63,424 bases of DNA from a virus: IMG/VR virus record IMGVR_UViG_3300028025_001987, positions 1-63,424 of that record; one strand, given 5' to 3'. The notes beneath the pieces are model-generated. The model was not told where the DNA came from and searched no databases. It saw only the letters and a program-made list of their open reading frames with translations. This document shows positions 7,030 to 17,359 of this stretch, piece by piece. Within the stretch, counting starts at the first letter, position 1. Every line of letters starts with the position of its first letter. The translations under genes were made by a program, and so were the position numbers.

Positions 7030-7485
7030 ATGGGGAAGTATCTTACATTATTGTTGGTTAGTTCCCTATTATTCTCTTGTGCAGCAAGGAAGGTGGCGGT
7101 TACTAAGACACAAGTAGAAACACATATTGACAGCACGGCTGTCGAAAAAAAGGATAGCGTCTCTGTACAACAGAACGCTATTTCTATTAAAGAGGACATT
7201 GATGAGATTGAGATAATCCCCATTGATACAGCTAAGCCATTAATAATTGATGGTAAGCAGTACTTTAATGCTACAGTTAGGCTTAAAAAAACACGTAGAC
7301 ACGTAGTGGATACGTCCAAGATAACTATATCTCAGTCGTCAGAGAACACGGTATTAGTAAAGAAGGATGTAAAAGAAAAAGGATTTGAGAAGAAGACTGA
7401 AAAGAAGGCAAATTTCTTATTTTACATATGGTTATGCCTTATACCTATTTGTCTTTGGCTTATATGGAGATTTGGAATAAAATGA
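7030..7485 (+). CDS. Unimolecular spanin-like lipoprotein
   Basis: N-terminal signal with lipobox LLFSCAA (Cys-17) and a single strong C-terminal membrane segment (FLFYIWLCLIPICLWLIW, about residues 128-146) joined by a charged, beta/coil-rich periplasmic part. This one-protein link from outer to inner membrane is the hallmark of u-spanins such as T1 gp11, which fuse the membranes in the last step of lysis. Its position straight after the endolysin supports the call. Confidence 0.8.
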   Translation: MGKYLTLLLVSSLLFSCAARKVAVTKTQVETHIDSTAVEKKDSVSVQQNAISIKEDIDEIEIIPIDTAKPLIIDGKQYFNATVRLKKTRRHVVDTSKITISQSSENTVLVKKDVKEKGFEKKTEKKANFLFYIWLCLIPICLWLIWRFGIK

Positions 7486-7499
7486 TAATTTTTATTTAC

Positions 7500-7581
7500 T
7501 ATATTTGTATAAATTAAAAATTAAGTCACTCCGTAGAGTAGTACGGAAATAAAAGATATACTTTGTGCTACTCTACAGAGT
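7500..7581 (+). promoter_or_regulatory. Promoter and 5'-UTR hairpin of the tail-fibre operon
   Basis: TATATTTG at 7500-7507 fits the TAnnTTTG promoter. Shortly downstream, arms at 7528-7541 and 7568-7581 form a stem of 13 pairs with one mismatch (GTAGAGTAG/CTACTCTAC plus ACTC/GAGT) around a 26-nt loop. The hairpin would be close to the 5' end of the transcript and 16 nt before the next ATG, so it may protect the mRNA or control translation. Confidence 0.7.
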
Positions 7582-7597
7582 AAATAAATCAAATTAA

Positions 7598-7840
7598 ATG
7601 GCAAATTTAACAGCAGAAGAATTAGACTTTATTAAGACAGGTTCAGCAGAGTACACTAAGATAAAAATAGGTCTTGGCGAACTTGAATTGCAAAAACAAG
7701 GGTTAATCAAACAGGCACACACTATTGTTGAAGCCTTTACTAACAATGAGAAGATTCTTATTGATAAGTATGGTGCTGATTCAATAATTAATATGCAAAC
7801 GGGCGAAGTAACTCAAAAAGAAAAAGAAAAAAATGAGTAA
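7598..7840 (+). CDS. Small helical protein ahead of tail fibre (80 aa)
   Basis: A charged, all-helical protein (MANLTAEELDFIKTG start, Lys/Glu-rich end) with the leader AAATCAAATTAAATGG. Similar small proteins precede fibre genes in other Bacteroidota phages, but no function is known to me; a fibre-assembly helper is a guess. It overlaps the next gene by 8 bp. Confidence 0.65.
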   Translation: MANLTAEELDFIKTGSAEYTKIKIGLGELELQKQGLIKQAHTIVEAFTNNEKILIDKYGADSIINMQTGEVTQKEKEKNE

Positions 7841-8102
7841 AATTAATTCATATAGTGTTGTTGCGTTACCAAAATTAACAGACAAACTTATAGGAACAAG
7901 CATTGATGGTGTTCCTGCGGATGTCACTTATAATTTTACGTTACAGCAGCTATTAAATTTATTTTCCGCAAATTTTAGTGCTTCAACTATTATAATAGGA
8001 AGTGTCCCAATTTATGCAGACAATGCCGCTGCTGTTGCAGGAGGATTGGCAATAGGAAAACTTTATAGGACAGGAGATACCTTGAAGATAGTTCACGTTT
8101 AA
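7833..8102 (+). CDS. Short protein sharing the tail-fibre N-terminal domain
   Basis: The first 50 residues closely parallel the N-terminus of the giant fibre encoded next: SVVALPKLTDKLIGTSIDG against EVAPVPKLADKLVGTSVGG, then TYNFTL-LLNLF in both. That shared part is probably the virion-attachment domain. The remaining 40 residues form a small beta tail. It could be a short baseplate or adaptor protein, or a remnant of a fibre gene duplication. Confidence 0.7.
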   Translation: MSKINSYSVVALPKLTDKLIGTSIDGVPADVTYNFTLQQLLNLFSANFSASTIIIGSVPIYADNAAAVAGGLAIGKLYRTGDTLKIVHV

Positions 8103-8115
8103 AATTTTATAGCGG

Positions 8116-11100
8116 ATGTCAAAGATTAGTATATACGAAGTTGCTCCTGTACCTAAACTTGCCGACAAGCTAGTAGGTACAAGCGTAGGCGGAGAGCCTG
8201 AGGATATAACATATAACTTTACGTTAAGTGAGTTATTGAACTTATTCATCCCTAATATTCCGGGAAATACCTTACAAGGAGTATTGAATTTTGGTAATAC
8301 CGCAACTCAGAATATTAATCTTACAGGAATTATTACTACTACTACTTTAAATGTAGGTAGTACCGCTAATATATTAAACAGCAATTTAACGGGTCAAACT
8401 AAAATAACAGGCGGATTATATGATAGGTTAAACTCTATCGGTACTGCCGGGCAGGTATTAAGAAGTACAGGAACTCAAGTAGAGTGGTACAGCATTCCTA
8501 ATGTAATACCTACTTTACAACAAGTTCTTGCATCAGGCAATACTGCTGACATAAATGTTATTTTAACTTCTAATATTCAGGCTTTGACGGCTACTGCTAA
8601 TAATGTAGTATCTAATACAAGTTTGAGTGTTAATGGCACTTTAAAAGACAAAGACGCATCAGTTGGAACAGCAGGTCAATTACTATCTTCTACGGGAACA
8701 AAAGTTCAATGGGTAGATTTACCTGTTTATACGGCTACAAGTCCTTTAAGTATAAATAGTATTACTAGGAATATATCAATTCAACAAGCAAGCAGTACTC
8801 AAAATGGGTATTTATCAAGTGCAGATTGGATTACATTTGATGGAAAGCAGGGGGCAGTAAGTTTAACAACTGTTGGCTCAAGTGGACCTGCAACATTAGT
8901 TGGAAGTGTAATTAATGTTCCTAACTATACATTATCAGGTCTTGGCGGTGTACCATTAACAAGAACGCTTACAATTAATGGTGTTACTTATAATTTAGCA
9001 GCAGATAGGTCTTGGACGCTTGCTACAGGCGTTTCGTCTGTTACAGCAACAACTCCATTGTCTTCAACAGGAGGTGCTAATCCTAACATATCAATACAAC
9101 AATCAAGTAGTAGCTTAAGTGGATATCTTTCAAGTACTGATTGGTTGATGTTTAACGATAAGCAACCTGCAGGTAATTATATTACCTCATTAACAGGCGA
9201 AGCCACAGGTGCGGGTCCGGGAGCAGCATCAGTTACACTTAGCAATGCTGCTGTGATAGGTAAACTTTTAACAGGATTAAATATTACAGGAAGTGCAATA
9301 TCTTCTTCAGATAGTATTTTAACAGCTTTTGGTAAAGTACAGAATCAAATTAATGGATTAATTGGCGGTGTTCAATACCAAGGTGTATGGAATGCGGCTA
9401 CTAACACACCTGCTTTAGTAAGTAGTGTAGGTACGCAAGGATATTATTATATTGTAAGTGTAGCAGGTAATACCAACTTAAATGGTATTACTGATTGGCA
9501 AGTGGGCGATTGGGCAATATTTAATGGCTCTACGTGGAACAAAGTAGACAATACAGACTTAGTTACTTCTGTCAATGGACAGGTTGGAGCAGTAAGTCTT
9601 ACGACTGACAATATTCCGGAGGGAGCAACAAATTTATATTACTTAGACTCAAGAGCAAGAGCGGCACTTTCATTTGCTGCAGGTTCAGGAGCGTATAATA
9701 GTACAACAGGGGTAATTACAATACCAACTGACAATAATCAGATATTAAATGGAGCAGGATATATTACATTAGTTTCATTAAGTGCAACATCTCCGTTAAG
9801 TTATAACAATCTTACAGGAGCATTTTCTATTCAAGTAGCAAATACTACTCAGAATGGTTATTTAAGTAGTGCTGATTGGAACACGTTTAATGGTAAGCAA
9901 AATTACTTAAACGGTACGGGCTTAGTTAAGTCTGTTGCCGGTGTTATTTCATATATCACTGACAACTCAGCTAATTGGAATACAGCATACAATGATTCAA
10001 TTATAAGTGCTGCAGTTACGGGTACAGCAACAAAGACACTGACGCTTAACCAACAAGATGGTGGCACAATTACTGCAAGTTGGTCTGATATTGATACGGG
10101 ATTAACGTCAGTAGGTGTAAGTATGCCTGCTGCATTTAGTGTTGCAAACTCACCATTGACTTCAAATGGCACAATTGCCGTTACGGGAGCCGGTACAACA
10201 CTTCAGTATATTGATGGAACGGGAGCACTTAGAACATTCCCGGGATTAACAGGATACGTTCCTTATACAGGGGCAACTACCAATGTTGACCTTGGGGAGT
10301 TTGGCATTTCTGCAGGATACTTCCAAGCTGACTTGACACCAACAGGTGCATTGCAGGTTGGACGTATGCAGTGGAACTCTACCGATGGAACAATGGATTT
10401 AAGATTGATGGGTAACAATGTTACTCTTCAAATCGGACAGGAAATGGTTACAAGGGTAGTAAATAAATCAGGCATTGACTTACTTGAAGCAAATTATCAA
10501 GTTGTAAGAATAAGAAAAGTAGCAGAAGGTGGAGCACAAGGACAGCGTCTCGCTGTTGTCTTGGCTCAAGGTAATAATGAGAATAATAGTACTGAGGTAA
10601 TAGGTCTTGTTACTGAAACAATTAATAATAACCAAGAAGGATTTGTTACTTCTCTTGGTGAGGTTAAAAGTATTAACACAACCGGTTCTCTTCAAGGAGA
10701 AACTTGGGTAGATGGAGATATTCTTTATCTATCAAGCACAATTGCAGGTCAACTTACAAACGTAAGACCTGTTGCTCCTAATCACTCAGTAATTGTTGGA
10801 TATGTAGTATATGCTCACGCTAACAATGGTAAGATTTATATGGCAATTGATACGGGTTACGAACTCGGTGAATTGCACAACGTCTATGCTCCAAGTCCTA
10901 CAGCTAATCAAAGTATCTATTGGGATACTACTAATAGCAGATACCAATTAAATACTATTGGTGGCATATTAGGATACACTCCGGCAAATGCTGCAACAAC
11001 TATTTCAACTACTGCTCCATTACAAGGAGGAGGTGATTTGAGTGAAAACAGAACATTTAGCATTACACAATCAGGAGCGTCAACTAATGGATACCTTTCT

Positions 11101-14100
11101 TCTACAGATTGGAATACATTTAATGATAAGCAACCACTTATTACTGCAGGAACAACTTTGCAGTATTATAGAGGAGATAAAACTTTTCAAACATTAAATA
11201 CAACAGTTGTTCCTGAAGGAACAAATCTTTACTATTTAGATAGTAGAGCAAGAGCGGCTATTAGTTTAACAACTACAGGTTCGAGTGGTGCTGCTACATA
11301 TAATAGCACTACAGGTGTATTTAACATTCCTGATTACGGGTCTGCTTTAAGTGGATATGTACCAACGTCAAGGCAGTTAACCATTAATGGTACTGCATAC
11401 GACTTAAGTGCAGATAGAAGTTGGAGTGTGGGTACAGTTACATCAGTAGCTGCATTAACATTAGGAACAACAGGAACTGATTTAAGTTCAAGCGTGGCAA
11501 CAGGAACAACAACTCCTGTAATCACATTGAACGTACCTACAGCGAGTGCTGCTAATCGTGGTGCTTTAAGTGCTGCTGATTGGTCAACATTTAATACTAA
11601 GGTAGGTGGCGTAACAGCAAGTAGTCCATTAGCATCAAGCGGTGGTTCTACTCCAAACATTACAATTCAACAATCAAGTGGTAGTCAGGATGGATATTTA
11701 AGTTCAACTGATTGGACGACTTTTAATAGCAAACAAGTAGCCGGCAACTACATTACCTCATTAACGGGTGAGGCAACGGCTACAGGTCCGGGTGCTGCTG
11801 CAGTTACATTAAACAACGCATCAGTAACAGGAAAGGTTCTTACGGGAGTTAATATTACCGGAGGAACTGTTCAAGCGACTGATACAATGCTTACGGCATT
11901 TGGTAAGTTACAAAATCAAATCAATGGTTTGATTGGTAGTACCATTTATCAAGGCACTTGGAACGCAGCGACTAATACACCTGCTTTAGCGAGTGGTGTT
12001 GGCGTGCAAGGATATTACTACATTGTTTCAGTGGCAGGTACTACAAATCTTGATGGAATTACAGATTGGTTTGTGGGCGATTGGGCAATATTTAATGGAG
12101 GTGTATGGCAGCAGGTAGATAATACTGACGCTGTGGTAAGTGTGAACGGACAGACAGGTGCTGTTAGTTTAACTACTGACAATATTCCTGAAGGTGCGAC
12201 TAACCAATATTACTTAGATAGTAGAGCACGTGCGGCATTGTCATTTACGGCAGGTAGTGGTGCTTACAATAGCACTACAGGTATTATAACTATACCAACC
12301 AATACAAGTCAGCTAACCAATGGTGCTAACTTTATTACATTAGCTTCATTAAGCGGAACGGCTCCTATTGTGTATAGTAATATTACAGGTGCAATAAGCA
12401 TTACACAGTCAGGTACTGCAAGCGATGGATACCTTTCAAGTACTGATTGGAATACGTTTAATAATAAGCAAGCTACAATAACTTTAACAACTACGGGTAC
12501 GAGTGGTGCTGCTACTTTGGTAGGTGCTACTTTAAACATTCCTCAATATCAAAGTGCATTAACTAATCCGGTTACAGGTACAGGAAATGCTAACTATATA
12601 CCTAAATTTACAGGTACAAGTGCAATAGCAAATAGTGTTATATATGATAATAGTGGAAACATATTAATAGGAACCGGAAACATAACATCAGCACATAAAT
12701 TAACTGTTTATTCAGCAACGGCAACAGCACAAATTAGGGCAGCAGGTGCTGCTCCCGCAATTTTATTTACAAATACTGATACCAATACAAATAGCTATTC
12801 AGGTTATGTAGGTATAGCAACGGCAGTAAATAACTTTATGGCAGGCACTGCTGCAGGTGATATGGTGGTTCAAAACTATTCAGGTTATCCAATATTATTT
12901 GGAATTGGGAATATTATAAAGATGCGATTAGAAGCATCAGGACAGCTTGTATTGACCTCAACTATTAGTAATGGTACTTATACATATACACTTCCGGGTG
13001 CAACAGGCACTTTAGCCTTAACAAGTCAAATACCTTCTTTAACAGGTTATGTTCCATATACAGGAGCGACTACAAGTGTTGATTTAGGTGTTTATAATTT
13101 AACTTCTAATTTACAATATAATAAAGGTATAATAGTTAATAAATCAAGTACCACTGCTAATTCATTAAATATTGAAATTGCGGCATCTGCATCAATAAGT
13201 GGGGTTGGATATATTTCATTAACATCAATAGCAACTGATTCTTTAAGTGTATATTTTGGTGGCAGTACAAAAGTAGCTATATTATCAGGTTCTTCATTAA
13301 GTGCAAATAGAACTTACACTTTACCTGATACAAGTGGTACATTGGCTTTAGTTGGAGGTTCAGGCATTGGTACAGTTACATCAGTAGCAGCTTTAACAAT
13401 TGGAACAACAGGCACTGACTTGTCAAGTACAGTTGCTAATAGTACTACAACACCTGTAATTACATTAAATGTACCTACTGCATCGGCAGCTAATCGTGGT
13501 GCCTTAAGTGCCGCAGATTGGACTACGTTTAATAATAAGCAATCAGCTTTAACTAATCCGGTTACAGGGACAGGTACAGCGGGTTATGTTCCTAAATGGA
13601 CAAGTGGCAGTGCAATAGGAAATAGTATTTTACAAGATTCAGGTACAAGGCTTACAATGACAAGTGGGGATGGATTTCAAATATCAACAGGGTCTAGTGA
13701 TACAGTAGGTGCAGGTTCATTTATTGCTTTAACTAATGTTGGTGCAACAAATTGGCAATTACAACAAATGAATGCCGCTTATGGATTAGATTGGTGGACT
13801 TTAGCAAGTGGGGGTGGTTGGGAAAGAAGAATGGTTTTAACAAATCCCGGTAATTTAATTGTAGGAACTACTAATACATCAACAGGACATAGATTAACTG
13901 TTTATTCAGCAACTGAAACTGCACAATTTAGAGCAGCAGGTGCTGCCCCTGCAATTGCATTTACAAATACTGATACCAATACAAATAGCTATGTAGGTTA
14001 TTTGGGTATGGCAACAGCAGTAAATAATTTTATTACAGGAGCAGCAGCAGGTGACTTTGTTTTACATAACTATTCAGGTGGACCAATTTTATTTGGTATT

Positions 14101-16668
14101 AACAATAGTGAGAAAGTCCGAATAGCGTCATCAGGTCTTGCTACTTTTGTAGGAGCAATAAGTGCAGGAGGAAATATCACAGGTGCTTATATATTTGGAA
14201 GTTATTTCAATGCTTCTGCAGGTAACTCTGAAAACCCTACTATAGGTCAAATATGGACACAAAATACAACTGATAACTATTTAAGAAAATCAACACCTGC
14301 TCATTTTAGAAGTCAAGTTACAGATGGATATTATGTTCCTTCAACAAGTCAAACAACTTGGAATAGTTCTACAGTTATTGGTAATGTTGTAGGATTGTTA
14401 GCTTGGAAAAACTATGGTAATAATCACGTTATATTTGATGCATCTCAAAGCACTTCTCCAAGTGGAACAAGTGTAAATTCCACTAATCCTTCAAGTAATT
14501 GGGTTGCCTCCTACCCTACATTAATGGGATGGAATGGAGCAGGTACTTATGGTGTAAGAGTAGATAGTGCAAGAGTTTCTGATAATACAACAGGTAATGC
14601 TGCCACTGCAACAGCAGCACAGAACTCTTCATTTTTAACTCAAGCTAATGCTACATGGGGTGGAAGAATACAATTAGGGGGGGATGGGGGTGGCGGTACT
14701 GCTTTAATTGCAGTGGTTCAATCTACCAATGGTAATTTACATATGGATGCAGGAAATGGTAATTCTATGTATTTAAATTATTATAATAATGGTATTATAT
14801 ATTTAAATGGAGCTACTTATAATATTAGTTCTAATGGTTCACAATATAATGGTAATGCTGCTTCAGCTACAACAACAACAGGTAATGCAGGCTCTGTCAC
14901 TTACTTGCCTAATAGAACTGATGCAGCCGCTTATCCGGTCCTTTGGGGAGCTGCTTATACAAATACTATAGGAACGATAGCATACTCTTGTGCTGCAGTT
15001 ACTATTCAATCTAGTACAGGTACATTACAAGCTACAAATTTATATGCTACTTTATTGGCTACTTCAAGAACAAGTGGTGATTATAGACAAGCTACACTTG
15101 GAACACTTACAGGAGCAGGGTTGTATGTTACAAATGTTTCAGCAGGTAATGCTTATGGTTTATTAGTAGGTAGTAGTTATACTTATGGTGATGTATGGTT
15201 ACAAGCAGGCAGAGCAGATGGAAATGCTACTCCTTATAATATATCATTAAATGCGTCAGGTGGTACTGTAACTGTTGGAACAGTAACACCACAATCAGGT
15301 TATGACTTAACTGTTAGTGGGGCAGGATATTTTTCAACTAATGTAACAGCAACTCGTTCTTATGCAGCTATGGCACCAACAGTATCAAATGGAAATTGGG
15401 TTACATCTTTTCAGGCTACACCTGTTTCTGCAATGGCTTGGGGTGGTGATGTATCAGCAGGTGGTCCTTTAGGTACTTGGTGGTTCCAAGTAAATATGCG
15501 TCATAGTAATGCATCAAATTATTGGGGAACTCAATTAGCTTATGGATGGGAAGATAATGCAAATGAGATTTATCAACGTAATGTAACGGGTGGTAGTTAT
15601 AGCGGATGGGTTAGGTATTTGAATAGTAATAATTACAATTTATTTGCTTTACCATTAACAGGTGGTAATTTAAGTGGTACACTTACTTTCTCACAACCTG
15701 TGGGTCTTGGTTTTGCAAATGGACAATACGTTAAAGATAATGGGAGTGGTGGTTTTGTTATATATGGTGCTGCATTAATACAACTTAATTCTAATGTACA
15801 AACCTCTAATTATATGCTGATTGGAGGTAATTACACAAATAATGCCTATAGTTCAGTAAGTTCTACTAGATTAATGTTTGGTGGTGGTGATGCTGACGCT
15901 CAAGGTAATTACTACATTGGTACAAATCTGAATAATTATGGTGGCAATTTTACTAAACTTGATTTAGCTTGGCACACAGGTATCCGTATGGGTGCACAAC
16001 CGTCATATGGTGGTATTCGTATGTTTAATACTGAAGATTTAAGTACACAAATATTTTCTGTAGGAGAAACTGATAATAATGTAAGAGTACCTTATAAATT
16101 AGCAGTAGGAACACAAACTACAACAAATCAAAATTTAACAGTATATAGTGCTACAGGAGCAGGTCAAGTTAGAATTGGAGGAGCAGCACCTACTATTTAT
16201 TTTACTAATGTACTAACCGACCCTGCTACTTATGTAGGATTATTAGGATTAGCAACATCTAGCAATAACTTTTTTACAGGAACGGCAGCAGGTGATTTTG
16301 TAATGTATAATTCATCTAGCGGATATAACTTATTTGTTGTAAATTTTAGCGGTGGTGTATATTTGACAAGTGGTGCTACATCTTGGACTGCTAACTCGGA
16401 TATTAGACTTAAAAACATAAATAGTCATATTGAGAACGCAGTTGAAAAATTATCTACCTTGCAGACCATAAACTTCTCTTATAAAGATGACAAGTTTAAA
16501 AAACAAAATCTTGGTTTAATAGCACAAGAGGTAGAAAAGATATTTCCTGAACTAATTGATAAAAATAATGATGGAATGTTAGGAGTAAGATATACAGAAT
16601 TGGTGCCTGTATTAATCAAAGCAATTCAAGAACTTAAATTAGAAATAGAAACTTTAAAAAATAAATAA
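8116..16668 (+). CDS. Giant tail fibre with S74 intramolecular chaperone
   Basis: A 2850-residue receptor-binding fibre. The N-terminal 50 residues are an attachment domain shared with the preceding gene. The shaft carries eight copies of a G-x-LS-x-x-DW-x-x-F-x-x-K motif and two long related blocks starting near 9352 and 11929 (YQG-WNAATNTPAL ... SRARAALSF). A third repeat (FTNTDTNTNSY, VGLLGLAT) occurs three times towards the C-terminus. The last 90 residues are a peptidase S74 domain: SDIRLKN with the Ser-Lys dyad, then LGLIAQEVE and a terminal coiled coil. The S74 domain folds the trimer and then cuts itself off. The protein should decide host range, and the repeats make it prone to recombination. 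Confidence 0.93.
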   Translation: MSKISIYEVAPVPKLADKLVGTSVGGEPEDITYNFTLSELLNLFIPNIPGNTLQGVLNFGNTATQNINLTGIITTTTLNVGSTANILNSNLTGQTKITGGLYDRLNSIGTAGQVLRSTGTQVEWYSIPNVIPTLQQVLASGNTADINVILTSNIQALTATANNVVSNTSLSVNGTLKDKDASVGTAGQLLSSTGTKVQWVDLPVYTATSPLSINSITRNISIQQASSTQNGYLSSADWITFDGKQGAVSLTTVGSSGPATLVGSVINVPNYTLSGLGGVPLTRTLTINGVTYNLAADRSWTLATGVSSVTATTPLSSTGGANPNISIQQSSSSLSGYLSSTDWLMFNDKQPAGNYITSLTGEATGAGPGAASVTLSNAAVIGKLLTGLNITGSAISSSDSILTAFGKVQNQINGLIGGVQYQGVWNAATNTPALVSSVGTQGYYYIVSVAGNTNLNGITDWQVGDWAIFNGSTWNKVDNTDLVTSVNGQVGAVSLTTDNIPEGATNLYYLDSRARAALSFAAGSGAYNSTTGVITIPTDNNQILNGAGYITLVSLSATSPLSYNNLTGAFSIQVANTTQNGYLSSADWNTFNGKQNYLNGTGLVKSVAGVISYITDNSANWNTAYNDSIISAAVTGTATKTLTLNQQDGGTITASWSDIDTGLTSVGVSMPAAFSVANSPLTSNGTIAVTGAGTTLQYIDGTGALRTFPGLTGYVPYTGATTNVDLGEFGISAGYFQADLTPTGALQVGRMQWNSTDGTMDLRLMGNNVTLQIGQEMVTRVVNKSGIDLLEANYQVVRIRKVAEGGAQGQRLAVVLAQGNNENNSTEVIGLVTETINNNQEGFVTSLGEVKSINTTGSLQGETWVDGDILYLSSTIAGQLTNVRPVAPNHSVIVGYVVYAHANNGKIYMAIDTGYELGELHNVYAPSPTANQSIYWDTTNSRYQLNTIGGILGYTPANAATTISTTAPLQGGGDLSENRTFSITQSGASTNGYLSSTDWNTFNDKQPLITAGTTLQYYRGDKTFQTLNTTVVPEGTNLYYLDSRARAAISLTTTGSSGAATYNSTTGVFNIPDYGSALSGYVPTSRQLTINGTAYDLSADRSWSVGTVTSVAALTLGTTGTDLSSSVATGTTTPVITLNVPTASAANRGALSAADWSTFNTKVGGVTASSPLASSGGSTPNITIQQSSGSQDGYLSSTDWTTFNSKQVAGNYITSLTGEATATGPGAAAVTLNNASVTGKVLTGVNITGGTVQATDTMLTAFGKLQNQINGLIGSTIYQGTWNAATNTPALASGVGVQGYYYIVSVAGTTNLDGITDWFVGDWAIFNGGVWQQVDNTDAVVSVNGQTGAVSLTTDNIPEGATNQYYLDSRARAALSFTAGSGAYNSTTGIITIPTNTSQLTNGANFITLASLSGTAPIVYSNITGAISITQSGTASDGYLSSTDWNTFNNKQATITLTTTGTSGAATLVGATLNIPQYQSALTNPVTGTGNANYIPKFTGTSAIANSVIYDNSGNILIGTGNITSAHKLTVYSATATAQIRAAGAAPAILFTNTDTNTNSYSGYVGIATAVNNFMAGTAAGDMVVQNYSGYPILFGIGNIIKMRLEASGQLVLTSTISNGTYTYTLPGATGTLALTSQIPSLTGYVPYTGATTSVDLGVYNLTSNLQYNKGIIVNKSSTTANSLNIEIAASASISGVGYISLTSIATDSLSVYFGGSTKVAILSGSSLSANRTYTLPDTSGTLALVGGSGIGTVTSVAALTIGTTGTDLSSTVANSTTTPVITLNVPTASAANRGALSAADWTTFNNKQSALTNPVTGTGTAGYVPKWTSGSAIGNSILQDSGTRLTMTSGDGFQISTGSSDTVGAGSFIALTNVGATNWQLQQMNAAYGLDWWTLASGGGWERRMVLTNPGNLIVGTTNTSTGHRLTVYSATETAQFRAAGAAPAIAFTNTDTNTNSYVGYLGMATAVNNFITGAAAGDFVLHNYSGGPILFGINNSEKVRIASSGLATFVGAISAGGNITGAYIFGSYFNASAGNSENPTIGQIWTQNTTDNYLRKSTPAHFRSQVTDGYYVPSTSQTTWNSSTVIGNVVGLLAWKNYGNNHVIFDASQSTSPSGTSVNSTNPSSNWVASYPTLMGWNGAGTYGVRVDSARVSDNTTGNAATATAAQNSSFLTQANATWGGRIQLGGDGGGGTALIAVVQSTNGNLHMDAGNGNSMYLNYYNNGIIYLNGATYNISSNGSQYNGNAASATTTTGNAGSVTYLPNRTDAAAYPVLWGAAYTNTIGTIAYSCAAVTIQSSTGTLQATNLYATLLATSRTSGDYRQATLGTLTGAGLYVTNVSAGNAYGLLVGSSYTYGDVWLQAGRADGNATPYNISLNASGGTVTVGTVTPQSGYDLTVSGAGYFSTNVTATRSYAAMAPTVSNGNWVTSFQATPVSAMAWGGDVSAGGPLGTWWFQVNMRHSNASNYWGTQLAYGWEDNANEIYQRNVTGGSYSGWVRYLNSNNYNLFALPLTGGNLSGTLTFSQPVGLGFANGQYVKDNGSGGFVIYGAALIQLNSNVQTSNYMLIGGNYTNNAYSSVSSTRLMFGGGDADAQGNYYIGTNLNNYGGNFTKLDLAWHTGIRMGAQPSYGGIRMFNTEDLSTQIFSVGETDNNVRVPYKLAVGTQTTTNQNLTVYSATGAGQVRIGGAAPTIYFTNVLTDPATYVGLLGLATSSNNFFTGTAAGDFVMYNSSSGYNLFVVNFSGGVYLTSGATSWTANSDIRLKNINSHIENAVEKLSTLQTINFSYKDDKFKKQNLGLIAQEVEKIFPELIDKNNDGMLGVRYTELVPVLIKAIQELKLEIETLKNK

Positions 16669-16669
16669 A

Positions 16670-16957
16670 ATGAAAGAAATTCAACCCGTAACAATGTGGA
16701 ATGGAGTAGAGGGAATCTACTTAAACGCTTGGGCAGTAAATGTAATTTTAGAAACAAGTGCAGTATTTAGTTATAATATCTTAAATGCTAGTCAGGAAAG
16801 ATTAGTATCGGGAGAATTGACTATGACAGGCGAAGCATACACCCAATGGACTATTGACCAATACGCTTGGGATTGGGTAGCTGAACAATTAAACCTTACA
16901 ATAATAGGAGATTATGTCCCACCTGTTATTGAAGAAATAAAATCAAGTAGTATTTAA
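16670..16957 (+). CDS. Fibre-adjacent paralogue A (95 aa)
   Basis: It begins 1 nt after the fibre stop. It is a paralogue of the next gene: both start with a K-IQPV-x-W motif, have a central SGELTM/NGSLTM strand-turn, and end with LNLTII-D. It is beta-rich with conserved Trp residues. A small virion or fibre-tip protein is likely from position; no family is recognised. Confidence 0.7.
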   Translation: MKEIQPVTMWNGVEGIYLNAWAVNVILETSAVFSYNILNASQERLVSGELTMTGEAYTQWTIDQYAWDWVAEQLNLTIIGDYVPPVIEEIKSSSI

Positions 16958-16976
16958 ACAATAAAATAAAATAAAA

Positions 16977-17294
16977 ATGGCAAAAACAATTCAACCCGTT
17001 TCCTCTTGGCAAAATGGCGAAGAGAAAGAAGCAACACAATTTGTATTAAGTTCTTCTTATGACAACTTATCCACAAGTGCAAACTTTCAGTATCAGTTAA
17101 ATGAGCTTATAACTCCTCCTCCTACTCCTCCTACTCCAATGCTTATGTATAATACATTGGTAAATGGTTCATTGACCATGTCAGGACAAGATTATTTGGA
17201 TTGGGATGCTGCTTCAGACGCAAATGAGTGGGCTTATACTTGGGCTGCAGGGAAGTTAAATCTTACAATTATTTCTGACGAAGTAGTTGCATAG
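16977..17294 (+). CDS. Fibre-adjacent paralogue B (105 aa)
   Basis: A second copy of the same small fold as the preceding gene (IQPVSSW, NGSLTMSGQDYLDW, KLNLTIISD), with a Pro-Thr-rich insertion (TPPPTPPTPM) in the middle. Tandem duplication followed by divergence is the simplest history. It is the last gene before a hairpin at 17321-17342. Confidence 0.7.
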   Translation: MAKTIQPVSSWQNGEEKEATQFVLSSSYDNLSTSANFQYQLNELITPPPTPPTPMLMYNTLVNGSLTMSGQDYLDWDAASDANEWAYTWAAGKLNLTIISDEVVA

Positions 17295-17310
17295 TTCAAT
17301 AAATATTCAT

Positions 17311-17342
17311 TACTTTTACATAACTATGCATAAGCATAGTTA
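17311..17342 (+). promoter_or_regulatory. Promoter-like TACTTTTA and 5' hairpin
   Basis: TACTTTTA (17311-17318) is one base from TAnnTTTG. It is followed at once by a perfect 9-bp hairpin, TAACTATGC-ATAA-GCATAGTTA (17321-17342), 17 nt before the ATG at 17360. As at 7528-7581, a promoter is followed by a hairpin at the mRNA 5' end. There is no T-run, so it is not an obvious terminator. Confidence 0.6.
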
Positions 17343-17359
17343 TATTAAAATTTAATCAA

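Noticed and set aside
9903-12539. Several reverse frames opposite the tail fibre
   Set aside because: They arise from the repeated, Thr/Ser-rich coding sequence and have no promoter or leader.
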